A stretch of 64,000 bases of DNA from Dugong dugon (Eukaryota > Chordata > Mammalia > Sirenia > Dugongidae): positions 142,130,734 through 142,194,733 of the forward strand of contig CM057462.1 of assembly GCA_030035585.1 (NCBI GenBank), in the 5' to 3' direction. This document shows positions 49,623-61,129 of this stretch, in pieces; within the stretch, counting starts at the first letter, position 1; each line of letters opens with the position of its first letter. The notes under the pieces are model-generated. The model had not been told where the DNA came from. It was given only the letters and a program-made list of their open reading frames with translations, and ran no database searches. Both the position numbers and the translations under genes were made by a program.

Positions 49623-49870
49623 TTTGTAGTGCTTTTTTTTGTGGTGCTGAAGTTTTCTTTGTTCTTCTTACTCTCTTGTGCTGAGTTACTTTTGTCTGTG
49701 GATTTCTTTTGTTTTTGTGGGTTTTGTTTTTGCTGAGACTTTATGTCCTTTTCTTTATTTTTATGAGTTGGTTTGTTATCTTTCTTTGTGGTTACCATGA
49801 ATTTTACCCTTATCTTTCTAAGTTTGAAGCAGTCTACCATTACTTGGTATCGCCTTGCCTTCCTCTCCAT
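49619..49870 (-). CDS. Inter-ORF lysine-rich small ORF of L1-C (83 codons)
   Basis: Starts ATG GAGAGGAAGGCAAGGCGA ([19 protein letters not shown]) and stops in TGA overlapping the ORF2 ATG (ATGA), ending ENFSTTKKSTTK. The start matches L1-A; the end matches L1-B. Relative to L1-B it has one 1-base and one 11-base deletion, which together keep the reading frame, so the middle (QKQNPQKQKKSTDK) is read in another frame than in L1-B. It is basic, with no known domain. ORF2 of the same copy is frameshifted several times. Confidence 0.45.
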   Translation of the reverse strand: MERKARRYQVMVDCFKLRKIRVKFMVTTKKDNKPTHKNKEKDIKSQQKQNPQKQKKSTDKSNSAQESKKNKENFSTTKKSTTK

Positions 49871-50028
49871 TAGAAGGTTCTATACCTATGCCATTTATTC
49901 CCTTTTAATGTTTTGATGTTGTTGTCTTTATTGATTAACTGCTCTGATTTCCTGTTGTATTTCTTTTAGTTTTGGATAGTCCTTGAGACATTTCCTAGAT
50001 TGGTATCTAGCTGGTACGATCCTGTGTC

Positions 50029-51076
50029 CTAGGTTCTGCCTGTGACCTGAAGCTATTTGTCCTCAGATCGAAGAACTCCCCTTAATAATTCTTGTAAGTT
50101 TGGTTAAATGTTTACATATTCCTTTAATTTCTGTTTATCTGGAAATGACCTAATTTCACCATCAAATTTGAATGAGAGTTTTTCAGGATATATTATTCTT
50201 GGCTGACAATTTTTTCTTTCAAGATTTTATATATGTCATCCCATTGCCTTCTTGCCTGCATGGTTTCTGCCGAATAATCTGAGCTTAGTCTTATTGTTTC
50301 TCTTCTGTATGTGACTTCTTGTTTTTCATGAGCTGCTCTCAGGATTCTTTGTTTGTCTTTGGTTTTGGCACGTTTGAGTATGATATGCCTCGGTGATTTT
50401 CTTTTGGGGTCCCTTCTATATGGGGTTCTTTGAGCTTCTTGGATGGCCAGCTTTTCATCTTTCATGATATTGGGGAAGTTTTCTGTCAGCAGTTCCTCAA
50501 TGATCCTCTCTGTGTTTTCTGTTTTCTCCCCCTTTTCTGGAATTCCAATCACTAGTAAATTTTTGCTTTTATTTGTGTCCCACATAACTCTCAGGGTCTC
50601 TTCATTTTTCTTTGTTCTTTTTTCTGAGTTTTCCTCAAACAGTGTTGTATCCAAGTGTTTGTCTTCAATTCCACTGATCCTGTCTTCCACTATTTTAAAT
50701 CTGCTTCTCAGCCCTTCTATGACATCATCCATTTCTGAAATCTTGTTGTTTCTCTTTTGGATTTCTAATTGTTATCTTTATATAATTTCTAGTTGTGAAT
50801 TTATTTTGGCATTTTGTTCCTGCATCATCTTCCTGATTTCTTCCAATTTTTTGTCTGTATTTTTCATGAATTTGTCTATTTTTTCCTCATCTTTGTCAGC
50901 TCTTTGCCTCAGTTCTTGGTGAATTCCTAGTATTAGAGATTTGAATTCCCTATCAGGTAGTTCTTGTGCATTTTCTTCCACAGGAGAGTTATCCGGTGTT
51001 TTATTTTGGATGCCTACTGGAACCATCCTGTCCTGTTTTTGTGAATGTTTTGGTATTGTCTGCTGTGTCCGGGGAT
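50029..51076 (-). pseudogene. L1-C ORF1, start codon lost and frameshifted
   Basis: The 179-codon frame at 50193-50732 holds the end of the coiled coil and the RRM (SKNLLVIGIPEKGEK, KRKSPRHIILKRAKTKDKQR, MQARRQWDDIYKILKEK). An 82-codon frame at 50778-51026 holds the N-terminal part (DREFKSLILGIHQELRQRAD). At the expected start, L1-B has ATGCCCCG but this copy reads AAATCCCCG, so the ATG is gone. A stop or frame change near 50.77 kb and a C-terminal frameshift near 50.19 kb also inactivate it. Confidence 0.9.
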
Positions 51077-52992
51077 TTCAGTAGTTATTTTTATCATTTA
51101 TTGACTGTAGATTTGTTTGTTTCGTCCCTTTTTTTAAACAAAAATTTTGACTATGTCTGAGCAGGCGGACTGCATGTTCTTTGTTGTTTGCTCGTCTGTG
51201 TGCTCAATATTTTTCACCTCCTTCTCCAACTGGCAGGGTCAGTCACTCAGCTATGGTACAGCAGATCAGGTCTAGTTGAAGAGGAGTTACTGGGATGGGT
51301 TGTTTGTGTCACTTACTTCAGCCAACAGAGCAGGTCAGTAATGAGTGCAGGGCAGGTTCCAGTAGGCCGTGCCTGTGCTGCTTTGTGGTGTGATGTCAAG
51401 TGCACCGTGTAGGTAAGCAGGATGTAGTGGGGAGATTGTTTTGTGTGGAGCTAAGATGGATATGGGAGAGAGGAGAGAGGAACAGGAGCCAAAAACATAC
51501 AAACAAACAAAAAAGAATGCTAGGGTAGCTTGCCATTGCAATGGAGAGATGAGAGACTATGAAATGGAGAAAAACAGAAAAGGGAAGAGGGAGAAAAGAA
51601 AAGAAATGAAAAGGATGAATAATAAAAATCACAAAGGTTAAAGAACTGCAAAGTTCCCAGGGATCCCACCGGTGCAGTTATGAGGTCTGGGGAAGTCACT
51701 CTCAGGTGTTGCAGTACAGCCTGGCTAGAAGGCATAGAGGTATACAACACCTGGTATTCAGGGATCAGAAAGAGAAGGAAGATATAGAGGACAAGAAACT
51801 GAGCAATGAAGCAAGGCAAAAAGGGAAAAAGAGGGAAAAAAATACAAATTAAAAAAAAAACAAAAGAAGAAGAAAGCCGCCCAAAAAAAACAGAAAAAAA
51901 TAAAAAAGATGAAAGAAAGAAATGCCCTCAGAGATCCCTCTGCACGTCTGTGGAAGCTGAAGGGGAGTTCCTTGCCACACAGCTCCGCTTGCCCAGAAAG
52001 TTCACCCAACTCAAGAAAAGGAAAAGAGAACAAACAAGGAATTCAAAACAAACAAACGAACAAAAGGCCCGTGATCTTACCAGTGTGGTAGCCCAGACTG
52101 TGAAGCAGCTCCACACTCGAATGGAGCTCTGCAGCCCCTCAGGAAGAAGATGGTGCAAGGAGCCAGGCACTCAAACGAGAGGAGGGGGAGGTGGTGAGAG
52201 GCAAGCATTAAATCAAAAGAAGCAGGGAAAAAAAAAAAAAAAAGGCAACACTAGCAGCTAACAAATGGCACTCAGAGAGCCAGCTAGTGCGGGCTGGTGT
52301 TTCTGGACAAGAGACTGTGTCCGCGGGAAGTGGAGGGAGCTGAGAATGGGTGAAGAAGGGTAGAGAGTGGGAGAGCATATATCACAAATTGCTGGCACTC
52401 TGCAGCCTCTGAGGAAGAAGCAAAGATGCTGCACGGAGCGAGATACTCAAGCGAAATGAGGGGGAGATGGCCAGAGGCAAGGAAGAAATCAAAAGAAGTG
52501 GAAAAAAGCAATACCAGCAGCCAACAAATGGCACCCTGAGAGCCACCCGCTTGGGTGTGTGTAATCCAATCAGCCAGCACTTCCCGGTCAAGAGACCGTG
52601 GCCACGGGAAGCAGAGGAGGCCAAGCAGCGGCAAAGAGTGGTGGGGGGTGGGAAAGTGCACACCGCAAATTACCGGTTGTTTTGTCTCCCGCTGGACGCT
52701 CAATGAGGCTGCTTTCTCATACCCCCATCTGCTGGTCTCCGATAGGAGTCCAAGATGGTGGAATCTGTGCTGCGTTAGCTGGTAGGGAACCTCTGCATGA
52801 ATCTCTCCTCACTCTCTGTTCTCTGTCAGTTTTCTCACTCCATTTGGTGCTTGGCTGAGTTCTTTATCTCTTCATTTGATGTTTTATGGTTTCAGGATTG
52901 TTGTATTCTCTGTTTGGCTTAGTTTTTCGGATCTTTGCTGTGGAGGGACAGCGTGGTGCTTCTGCCAAGAGCACCATTTTGCCGGAACTATC
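51077..52992 (-). promoter_or_regulatory. L1-C 5' UTR with diverged repeated units
   Basis: About 1.9 kb. Landmarks recur: AGAGRAGGGGGAGRTGG at about 52.18 kb and 52.46 kb, CAGCCYCTSAGGAAGAAG at about 52.13 and 52.40 kb, and RCCAACAAATGGCACYC at about 52.26 and 52.52 kb. The period is about 265-280 bp, as in L1-B, but CpGs are fewer and units are more diverged. The far 5' end is a degraded CAAAATGGTGC instead of the CAAGATGGCGC of L1-B. Confidence 0.75.
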
Positions 52993-53440
52993 CCTTCCAT
53001 CTTCTTTTGATGCTTCTTACCCCGTTCAATATTTTGCCCATAGAATCCTTCAGTGTTGCAACTTGATGCTTAATTTTTTCTTCAGCTCTTTCGGCTTGAA
53101 CAACACTGTGCATATTCTTCCCTTTTGGTTTTCTAATTCCAGGTCTTTGCACTTTTCATTTAATACTTTGTTTTCATAAGTCACCCTTTGAAATCTTCTG
53201 TTCAGCTCTTTTACTTCATTTTTTCTTTCATTCACTTTAGCTACTCTACAATAAAGGGCAATTTTCAGAGTCTCTTCTGGCATCCATTTTGGTCTTGTCT
53301 TTTCTTTTCTGTCTTTTTAATGACCTTTTGCTTTCTTCATGTATAATGCCCTTGATGTCCACCATAGGTAACCCTGCTGGTATTTGAAATACCAGTGGCA
53401 TAGCTTCCACCATCACAATTTAACACACTGACAGATGAGT

Positions 53441-54964
53441 AGTGGTCTAATTGAAGAAATATTCAAATTGTTATAGTTATAATACAACCTGTTAAGTACA
53501 TCATAGATCATGAATGTAGTGCTCAACAATAAGGTAAATAATCCTTCTTTGGTGAGACAGGGGAAGGTTAGTAATTATATCTTTTATAGCAAGCATTTTA
53601 GATCAAGCAAGAATGCTTGATCTAAAAGATATAATTAAAATATTTGTTGGCAAATAAGTGCTAAAAGAGATTTTTGGACAGAGGTCGTTCAAAGTTATGG
53701 AGTTGTGAATGAGCATATTATTTTCGAAGAACAGGAAAACTGGTTAGTGTATGAGGATTATATAAAGGAGTAATGAGACTAAGAAAAATGGAGATATCAA
53801 GTTATTTTTATTTGAATGGATAATATAGCTGTGCTATAAGAATTACTTAGTATGTTAGATCATTTTTACATTAAGAGCTCATTTGGCTGTGCAGTGTTTC
53901 AAATTATTTGCTACTCAGTAGCTGGTCATAGGTTAGTCAACATATGTCATAATTCTTTTCTGTAATTAAGCTCAAATTAGTTGATTCACATTAGTAGATG
54001 TAATTTTTTATTGTTTATTTTAAATATATTTCTTTTGTACATTATAGTGGTTCATGGCCTTGTCTAGAATTAATTGAATTTAATTGACTATATCTGCAGT
54101 AATATATTGTTAGGTTTGATTAAAAATTCAAATGATACCAGGAAACATGTTGTTCAATGTGAGATTTCTTTGTGCTTTGGATAGAAATTCCCAAAAGAAG
54201 GGGTAAATGTCCTCACATGCCAAATGAGAGATTCCAGGCAATCTATTCATGTCTTGGTCATGAGTGCCCCTGAACTTCTTCTGAGACCTTTGGCTCCACA
54301 TCTACTGCCAAGTTATGTAAGAGGAGAAAAGAATAATCAGGAAAAAAGATTTGTAGTGGACATTTGTTTGGAGTATTTGGCTGGAATGCTATTAGTTTAG
54401 GGTTGTGTAACGATTCCTCTTACTCCACAGCCTGATTTTCATCTCAAAGGAGGAAGGGGAGTGAGTGGTTCAAGAGAACAGCTGCGTGTTAGAAATCTGT
54501 TCTTTGGAATTCAGAAGGGAGAGAACCATAGAACTGGGACTAGACTGTCAGTTGAAAAATCTAAAGACCAAATAGAAGAACTGCCCATGACAGAACAGGA
54601 AGAAAGGATTGAGCTTTGATAGTCTGGCAGAAAAAAGATGGTGGTGTTTCTTATGGGCCAGACTGAATTTGTGGGAGGTGTCCAGGCCTGAATCATGTTG
54701 AATGGACCCAATCCAGGATTTCAAGCCTGTCAGAGAAAGGGATAATGGTATAAGGAGAGCCATAGAGAGGAGTCTTGCAATCAGTTGCAAACTTTTGCAA
54801 GAGAATGATGCAGGGTAAATTCCTTGAAAGGTGCCTCTGAAGAACGAAAAAAGTATTGCTTGAGAGTGAGACCCTTGCCAGTAGAAAATTAACATAAAGC
54901 CAATACACTTTCAGAGAAGAGGTTGGTTGGGCTTGCCTTACTAGTTGCCAATAATTATTACAGA
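53441..54964. other. No gene recognised; contains a long quasi-palindrome
   Basis: AT-rich DNA. The only structured feature I see is the inverted repeat at 53572-53637. The minus-strand frames near 54.5-54.9 kb have no recognisable domain. Confidence 0.45.
53572..53637. repeat. Quasi-palindrome (24-bp stem, 14-base insertion)
   Basis: The right arm TGCTTGATCTAAAAGATATAATTA pairs fully with the left arm TAATTATATCTTTTA + GATCAAGCA. A 14-base insertion splits the left arm, and an AGAA loop separates the arms. The inner 13 bp (TTTAGATCAAGCA and TGCTTGATCTAAA) are perfect. Confidence 0.9.
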
Positions 54965-56415
54965 TCTAAAGTAATTAAGGTAGTAGGAAACTCAATAAAA
55001 CTGGGTTCAGAAATAGACTCACGCATACTTAGGACATTTGATGTCTGACAGAGGTGGCATAGTAAATACTGGGGAGAGAATGGAATATTCAACAAATGGT
55101 GATGGAAAAATTAGATACTGTTAAGAGAAAAAAAAGTATCATTGGGCCACCACCTAATACCTAAAGAAAAGTGAGTTTCAGGAACATCTGAATGTGAAAG
55201 GCAAAACTATAAAGTTCTTAGAAGAAAATTTTCCTGCAAGAATGGTAGTGGAGTTTTCTTATACAAGGTCCAAAAACCACTAACCACAAATGATTAAATA
55301 ATGAGTTTGACTACATTAAAAATAAGAACGTATGTTCATCAAAAAACAACATAAAGAAAATTAAAACATAAGTCAAAACAAACTCCTGAATGGGAAAAGT
55401 ATTTGCAACACATATAACTGACAAACTCCCGCAATATATATATTTCTACAAATTAATGAGAAATTGAAAATTCATTAGAAATATTATAGAATATTTCTAT
55501 AAACATTTGGATAAAGAGGAACTCTAAATAGTCTGTAAACATAAGAAGTGACACTCATCTTCACTGACTATTAGGAAAACACGCATTGATAATTAGGGAA
55601 GTCTTCATTGAAACCACTTAAGATATAATTACACACTCATCAACTTTGCAAAAGTTAGAAAAATTATCTAAGGAGTCTGTTGTCAAGGATATGGCATGAT
55701 GGAGGTTCTCATACGATGATGGAAGTATGTAATCATACGACCATTTTGGAAAGCTAGTTTGGCATTGTTTAGTTAAGTTGAATGTACACATATCATAAGA
55801 AAAATCAAAACCAAACCCATTGCTGTCGATTTGATTCTGAAACATACCATATGGCCCAGCAATTCTTTTCCTAAGCAGGTAAACTTTTGCACCATGCATG
55901 CACAAAAAATTCACAGCTTCTTTGTTTATAACATTCAAAAACCAGAAACAGCCATAAGTCCATAATTGAAGAATGAAAATAAAGTAGGATATATTCTTAA
56001 TATGACATTATAATGCAGCAATGTAAACGAATACACTGTAACTACTCACAAAAACATGGATGAATCTCAAATATAACATAGAAATAAGCGTAAATAATAT
56101 ATACAGTGTGATTGCTCTTAAAATTAAAAAATGGTAAAAACTATATTGTTCAGAGTGCCCTCATAGTTGTTGACATATAAAATAATACATCAAGGAAAGC
56201 ATTGCTACAAGAGCCAGAATAGTGGTTACCTATGTGGGAGGAGAGGAGGTTATAATCTGGAAGGAGTAAAGAGTACTGGCATTGTTCCTTTTTTTTTTTT
56301 TTAATGTGGGTGGTAGTTACACAGGTGTTCATTCAAAATTATTTTTAAACCTTACATATATGTTTTATGTACTTTTGTGGATGTATATCTTACAGTTAAA
56401 AATTAAAAAAAAAAA
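54965..56415 (+). mobile_element. Old L1M: end of ORF2 and 3' UTR
   Basis: AGACTCACGCATACTTAGGACA, AAAGTTCTTAGAAGAAAATT, GACTACATTAAAAATAAGAACG, GGGAAAAGTATTTGCAACAC and CAGCAATGTAAACGAATACA appear in L1 ORF2 order, then AGAATAGTGGTTACCTATGT of an L1M 3' UTR and a poly-A at about 56.4 kb. Highly diverged. Confidence 0.85.
55801..55839 (-). mobile_element. Tiny AfroSINE 3'-end fragment
   Basis: AACCAAACCCATTGCTGTCG on the plus strand is the antisense AfroSINE 3' end. It is flanked by ACATATCATA and ACATACCATA, which fits a ~10-bp duplication of the host L1M. Severe 5' truncation left only about 40 bp. Confidence 0.75.
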
Positions 56416-56857
56416 ATCCATAGGATTAAGATATTTAATGTGGCAGAGTTTATAAGCAGCTTATCAAAGCTCTATTTCCTTTTTTTTCTGTTTAATAGCT
56501 ATTCTTCAATTCCCAGACTTGTTTTCAGTTAAAGCTGGGCTTGTAATAGCATTCTAACTAATAGAATGTGATTGGAAGTGGTTTCTAGGACTCTATCACT
56601 TGGTGCATAAAAATTTCCCACATGTGATCCTCTGGGTATTTCTCTCCTTTTAGCTGAATGGAATGGAGGCAATACTCAGGGAGACCTTAAAAGATACCTG
56701 TTGAAGTTAGTTGAGTCACTAGCATCCTGAATGGTCCTGTATGACTGTGTGGATGATGGCCAACTTGCCTACCTGCTCACCTGCCTAGTCTTGGTCATGT
56801 TTCTATTGTGTGTTTGGATAATTAAATATTTTAGTCTACTCTCACTAATACCCATAA
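56416..56857. other. No gene; possible old LTR-like repeat
   Basis: AATAGAATGTGATTGGAAGTG and a GATGGCCAACTTGCCTACC region followed by TTGTGTGTTTGGATAATTAA vaguely resemble an old LTR-type repeat. I cannot name it. Confidence 0.3.
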
Positions 56858-57034
56858 ACAAAAAAATCCAAATCTGTTGCCACTGAGTTGATTCCAACTC
56901 ACAGCCACGCTATAGGACAGGACATAATAGAACTGCCCCCATAGGGTTTCCAAGGAGGGGCTGGTGGATTCGAACTGCTGACCTCCTTTTGGTTAGCAGC
57001 CTCATCTCTTAACCACTGCACCACCAGGGCTCCC
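56858..57034 (-). mobile_element. AfroSINE (short subtype)
   Basis: The reverse complement starts GGAGCCCTGGTGGTGCAGTG. Flanks TAATACCCATAA and TAAAACCCAAAG are a degraded duplication. Confidence 0.92.
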
Positions 57035-57045
57035 TAAAACCCAAA

Positions 57046-57784
57046 GTATTTCAAAATTTTCATAAAATTAGGAGGAAAAATACAGAGTTTTTGCATTTGC
57101 CAAAATTCTCTTTTAACAATTTTTTATAATCACTAGATAATTATTTATTTTTTAATTAAACTCATCTTTAGTGTACCTACTTTTATTTTTGCTTTAATTT
57201 GTCAAATGACTTTGGATGAATATAGAAAGTTTCCTATTATTCTAATCTCTTAAAAGATGTTTTAAGGATATCAAGAAACATAACTAAATTAGTAATGAGT
57301 CATTTAACAATTTAAAAACTTTATCAGATTGCTCAAATCTTACACACACTTAATTTGTGTAATACTGTCAGAGTTCCACAAAAATCAACTCATGAATCAA
57401 CTCAGCATATTTGGGCTATTTTTATTATAATTTTCTGTTTGTTTTACACTTCAAATTAATGTGAGCTTATATATTAGTATGCAATTCATGTGGTCATATA
57501 TTTTCACATATTGTTATTATAACCATCATTACTTATAAATAAAAAATAAAACAGAGCAGTCACAGAAAATTTTAGCACAGAAATATAAAGTTTTGTATGA
57601 AAAAATGTCATACCGGTACCTCAATTTTTATTCTTGTGGTAACTGAAAAATAACCACAGAGAGAAAAGTCAGTTTTGTTTGGATTTTAAAGGAGTTTGTG
57701 GAATCCTTAAAGATAGGATTTTTTTTTTTTATCACCAAAATATGGGCTTATTATTTGGAAAAGGCAGTAATTAGTTATTTTATT
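57046..57784. other. No gene recognised
   Basis: Very AT-rich. No repeat family or coding signal identified. Confidence 0.45.
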
Positions 57785-58478
57785 TTTTTTAAACAGCTCT
57801 CTTAAGATATAATTGACGTAAAGTAAACTTCACATATTTAAAGTGCATAATGTAATAAATTTTGACATATGTATACACCTGTGAAAGCATCAACACAATC
57901 AAGATAATGAACAAATCTATCAAACACTAACCTGTTTCCTGTCACCATAGATTAGTTTGAATTTTCTAGAATTTTTGTTTATCATGCAGTATGTACTCTT
58001 TTTTTACATGGGTTCTTTCACTCATCATAATTATTTTGAGACTCATCCATGTGTATCAGTAGTTCATTCCTTTTTATTGCTGAGTAATATTGCATTGTAT
58101 GCATATATCACAATTTGTTTATCCACTAACCTTTGAATGAATATTTGTTTCCAGTTTATAGCTATTAAAAATAAAGCTGCCAGTAACATTCAAAAACAAA
58201 TTTTTGCATTGATATAGGTTATCATTTCTCTTAAATAAATATCTAGAAGTAGAATGGCTGGGTCATTTAGGTGTATATTTAACTTTTTAAGAAACTGTCA
58301 AAATGTTTTTCAAAGTAGTTGTACCATCTTACATTCTCACTGGCATTGTGGAGAGCTCTGGATACTCCATACCTCACCAACACAAGGTATGGCCAATCTT
58401 TTTGATTTTAGACATTCTAATGCATATGCAGTGGCATCTAATTATAGCTTTAATTTTTATTTTCCTAATGACCAAAGA

Positions 58479-58686
58479 AGGAGCCCTGGTGGCACAGTGG
58501 TTAAAGCTCTTATCTGCTAACTGAAAAGTCAGCTGTTTGAATCCACCACTCTGAGGGAGAAAGATATGGCAGTCTGCTTCCATAAAGATTACAGCCTTGG
58601 AAACCCTTTGGGGGAAGTTCTGCTCTGTCCTGTGAGGTTGCTATGAGTTGGAATCGACTTGACATCAGTGGGTTTGATTTTGGTTT
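58479..58686 (+). mobile_element. AfroSINE (long subtype), complete
   Basis: GGAGCCCTGGTGGCACAGTG head, long-subtype block (GGAGAAAGATATGGCAGTCTG, AAAGATTACAGCC), RTE-like 3' end (GCTATGAGTTGGAATCGACT). A perfect 13-bp duplication TAATGACCAAAGA lies at 58466-58478 and 58687-58699. Confidence 0.96.
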
Positions 58687-58778
58687 TAATGACCAAAGAT
58701 TTTGAGCATCAGTTCATGTTCTTTATTTGTAATCAGTATATCTTCTCTGGTGAAGTATCTGTTCTAATGTGTATGCCC

Positions 58779-59390
58779 TGTAGCCAAAGACAACAAGAAA
58801 CACATCTATAGTTGAACAAGCTGAGTTTATTGCTTGCTGCAGCAGGGAGATCACGAAACATGAGAAACTGTGGTATGTTTTGGTAAGATTATTGAAAAGA
58901 ATTATAGGATTTTTGCCTATGTTGTATGACATAGGAGAGAGATCAAAAAACAGGAGTTTCCTATGAATTCGGTGTTGTCAGTAAGAGAAAATTTCTGATT
59001 GAGCATCTTAAAAATTTAATCTATAACATGGGATAAAATGTTTGTCTTCATTCTAAGCAAGGCTGCACTGTAACTGGTAAGGAAGCAGCAGTCACACCCA
59101 TTAGCTGCAATAGGGGACAGTTTGGTCATTTTTGTGATGTTAATGAAGTTCATGTTTATTACTACGTTCAGACATGATTAAGGATTCAAACTGCTTTTGA
59201 CTTGATACATTATGGTCACAGAGTGGACTTGTCTATGCTGATGTTCTTCAAAGTTGTTTATGTGGAACAGGAGAACACCACAACCTAACTGTGAATTCTA
59301 GGAAGCGTCTTTCACACCAAAGTCTAGCTGATAATACCAGACAAGCTCCCAAATGTCAAGGAGCAGAGGGGAGAGTGTTTTCTCTTTCTC
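58779..59390 (-). mobile_element. Unclassified ~0.6-kb insertion, LTR-like
   Basis: L1M is interrupted between ATGTGTATGCCC and ATATTTTGCCC. Read on the minus strand the insert starts near TGAGAAAGAGAAAACACTC and ends CTTGTTGTCTTTGGCTACA, with AATAAA about 45 bp before that end. This fits an LTR with TG...CA ends, but the flanking duplication (TGCCC, or longer and degraded) does not define the ends cleanly. Confidence 0.5.
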
Positions 59391-59600
59391 AAAATATTTT
59401 GCCCGTTTTAAAATTGGACTGTTTATTCTTATTTTTAGTATTGAAGAATATTTATATATTGTTGAAATAAGTCCTTTATCAGCTATATGATTTGCAAAAA
59501 ATATTTCTCTGATGTGGCTTGTCTTTTAATTCTCTTAAAAGTACTATTTTGAGAGTGGTAATTTTGACAAAGAAAACCAACCTTTCAAATTATCTATCTG

Positions 59601-61129
59601 GGGTCTGATAATATTAGAAGTGAAAATTTTGCATGTCTAATTAACATCTGTACTCAAGCATGGGAGATACCAGTTTCTTCATGCTCTGTGTGGCCCCACG
59701 CCTGGGCCACTGTACTGTCAATTCCGAGAAAAGCTGATTCAGAAGGCCTGGTTATCTTTTTCTCACTCCCTGTTCATTTGGGGCAGTGCTCATTTGTTAT
59801 GTTGCTGTGATTTAGGCACCAGTGTTGTGCTGTGGTCTGTCATACAGCCTTTCCCAAGTCCACAGCTCAGGCTCTTGATAGCAGGAGCTATCACATGGAT
59901 TTCCGTGATATTTCATCTTTCCTAAAGTTCTCCTTCAAAAACAAACCCACGTCACTTTTCAACGTATTTATTGTCTAAAATATGAAAATCTTTTTCAATC
60001 ATTAATCTTGTAAGGGTCTCCTTTTATAAAAAAGTTTGGGCTTTTCCCTTTCTCCACCTTTCCTGCTTCAGCTCAGAAACTAGAGAAGCATGACTTCAAG
60101 CCAAGCCATAGAAAAGATTTTCTTTTTATGAGACTTGTAGCCTTAGAGAGACAGGGTTTATTGCCAACGCCTCCCTTTAATTTTAATTGGCCGGTTCTAT
60201 TAAGGTTGCATTCTTCCTTAAACATATCTGAAACACAGAAGTCAATTATTTCACGCTTTAGTGGAATTATCCCAAGAGCTAGTCAGTGTGTTTTGGATCA
60301 CCTGAAAATGATGAAATTTATAAGTTAAACCAATTGGACATTTGGACCAAACACGTAAATACTCTACGAGAGCAGATCACTGTCACGTACATTCATCTTT
60401 AAAGCAGAAAGTTCACCAAAAAAGATTTATTTTTCCTATGGGTTTTTGGGGATAGTTTTATTCATGGCAGTTTCATATCTCAATTACCTAGTTTTAATTT
60501 TCCACTTGGAAGATGCCTATTCTGAGTAAAAATTTATTTTCAAGACACTGTCCTCTGAATACTATATTGAAAAAATCCAATTAACTTGAACAAATTATAC
60601 AGCTCCAACGGCATTCTTCTTTTTCAGAGAAGACTATAAAAACAAAAATTAATACTAAAATGAAAAAATAGTTGCACAGAGTTAATTTTTTCCTGTTGAT
60701 TTACTTCCTTTACCAGCACCACCTCCTGCAGTATGTTCTTATCTCCCTATTTAGAGATGGTCAGTGAAAATTAAAGTATTTCCCAGTTCTCTCCTTATAC
60801 CTCCCAGCTCTAAAACTTGACAGAATATATCTACAACAAAACAAACACCAAACCTGCAGAAATTCAAGAACTTCCCCTCCCAAGCTTACTATCCTAGGTG
60901 TCAGGGTTCACCATTTCGTTTGTGTTTCTTAACAACTAAACTTCTAAACCAGTGATTTCCTATTTCAGTTCCTTCTCAAAAGCCTGTGGTGCTTTTCCCA
61001 GATTAAGTTTTAAAAATAGGACAAAATCTAATTTTGTCTATGTCAACTATATAATAATAAAACTTTTGCATATTTGTCACTCATTGTTTTCTAAAATAGT
61101 CTATTGACAAACAAACATTTACCCTTGGA
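59601..61129. other. No gene or repeat recognised
   Basis: About 1.5 kb with fewer identifiable repeats than most of the window. It could be single-copy DNA. The 66-codon frame at 60128-60328 shows no known motif. Confidence 0.45.

Larger units (their letters stand above)
44658..52992 (-). mobile_element. L1-C: full-length L1 with frameshifted ORFs
   Basis: 8.34 kb, same organisation as L1-B: 5' UTR with repeated units, ORF1, long spacer with small frame, ORF2, 3' UTR, AATAAA. A perfect 16-bp duplication CCTTCCATCTTCTTTT at 44642-44657 and 52993-53008 is RTE sequence. The site reads TTTT/GA, as for L1-B. It is close to L1-B in sequence but has several frameshifts, so it is somewhat older or a dead-on-arrival copy. 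Confidence 0.95.
42855..53440 (-). mobile_element. RTE-type LINE hosting a hAT element and L1-C
   Basis: RTE pieces are 42855-43045, 43277-44657 and 53009-53440, separated by a hAT element and L1-C, each with its own target duplication. It runs from the 3' end (TTGTTAGGTGCTGTCAAATC) to the 5' end (CACACTGACAGATGAGT). At about 53360 ATGCCCTTGATGTCC joins ACCATAGGTAACCCTGCTGG, so most of the endonuclease region is deleted. Confidence 0.9.
57785..59600 (-). mobile_element. Old L1M 3' UTR and end of ORF2, with two insertions
   Basis: CTTAAGATATAATTGACGTA, ACACCTGTGAAAGCATCAAC, TTTTATTGCTGAGTAATATT, AACCTTTGAATGAATATTTG and, after the insertions, AAAATTGGACTGTTTATTC and AAATAAGTCCTTTATCAGCT follow an antisense L1M. 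It is interrupted by an AfroSINE (58479) and an unclassified insertion (58779). Confidence 0.87.

Noticed and set aside
54548-54895. 115-codon minus-strand frame, possible small gene
   Set aside because: No domain, no neighbouring coding exon, and an overlapping open frame of similar length. Compatible with chance.
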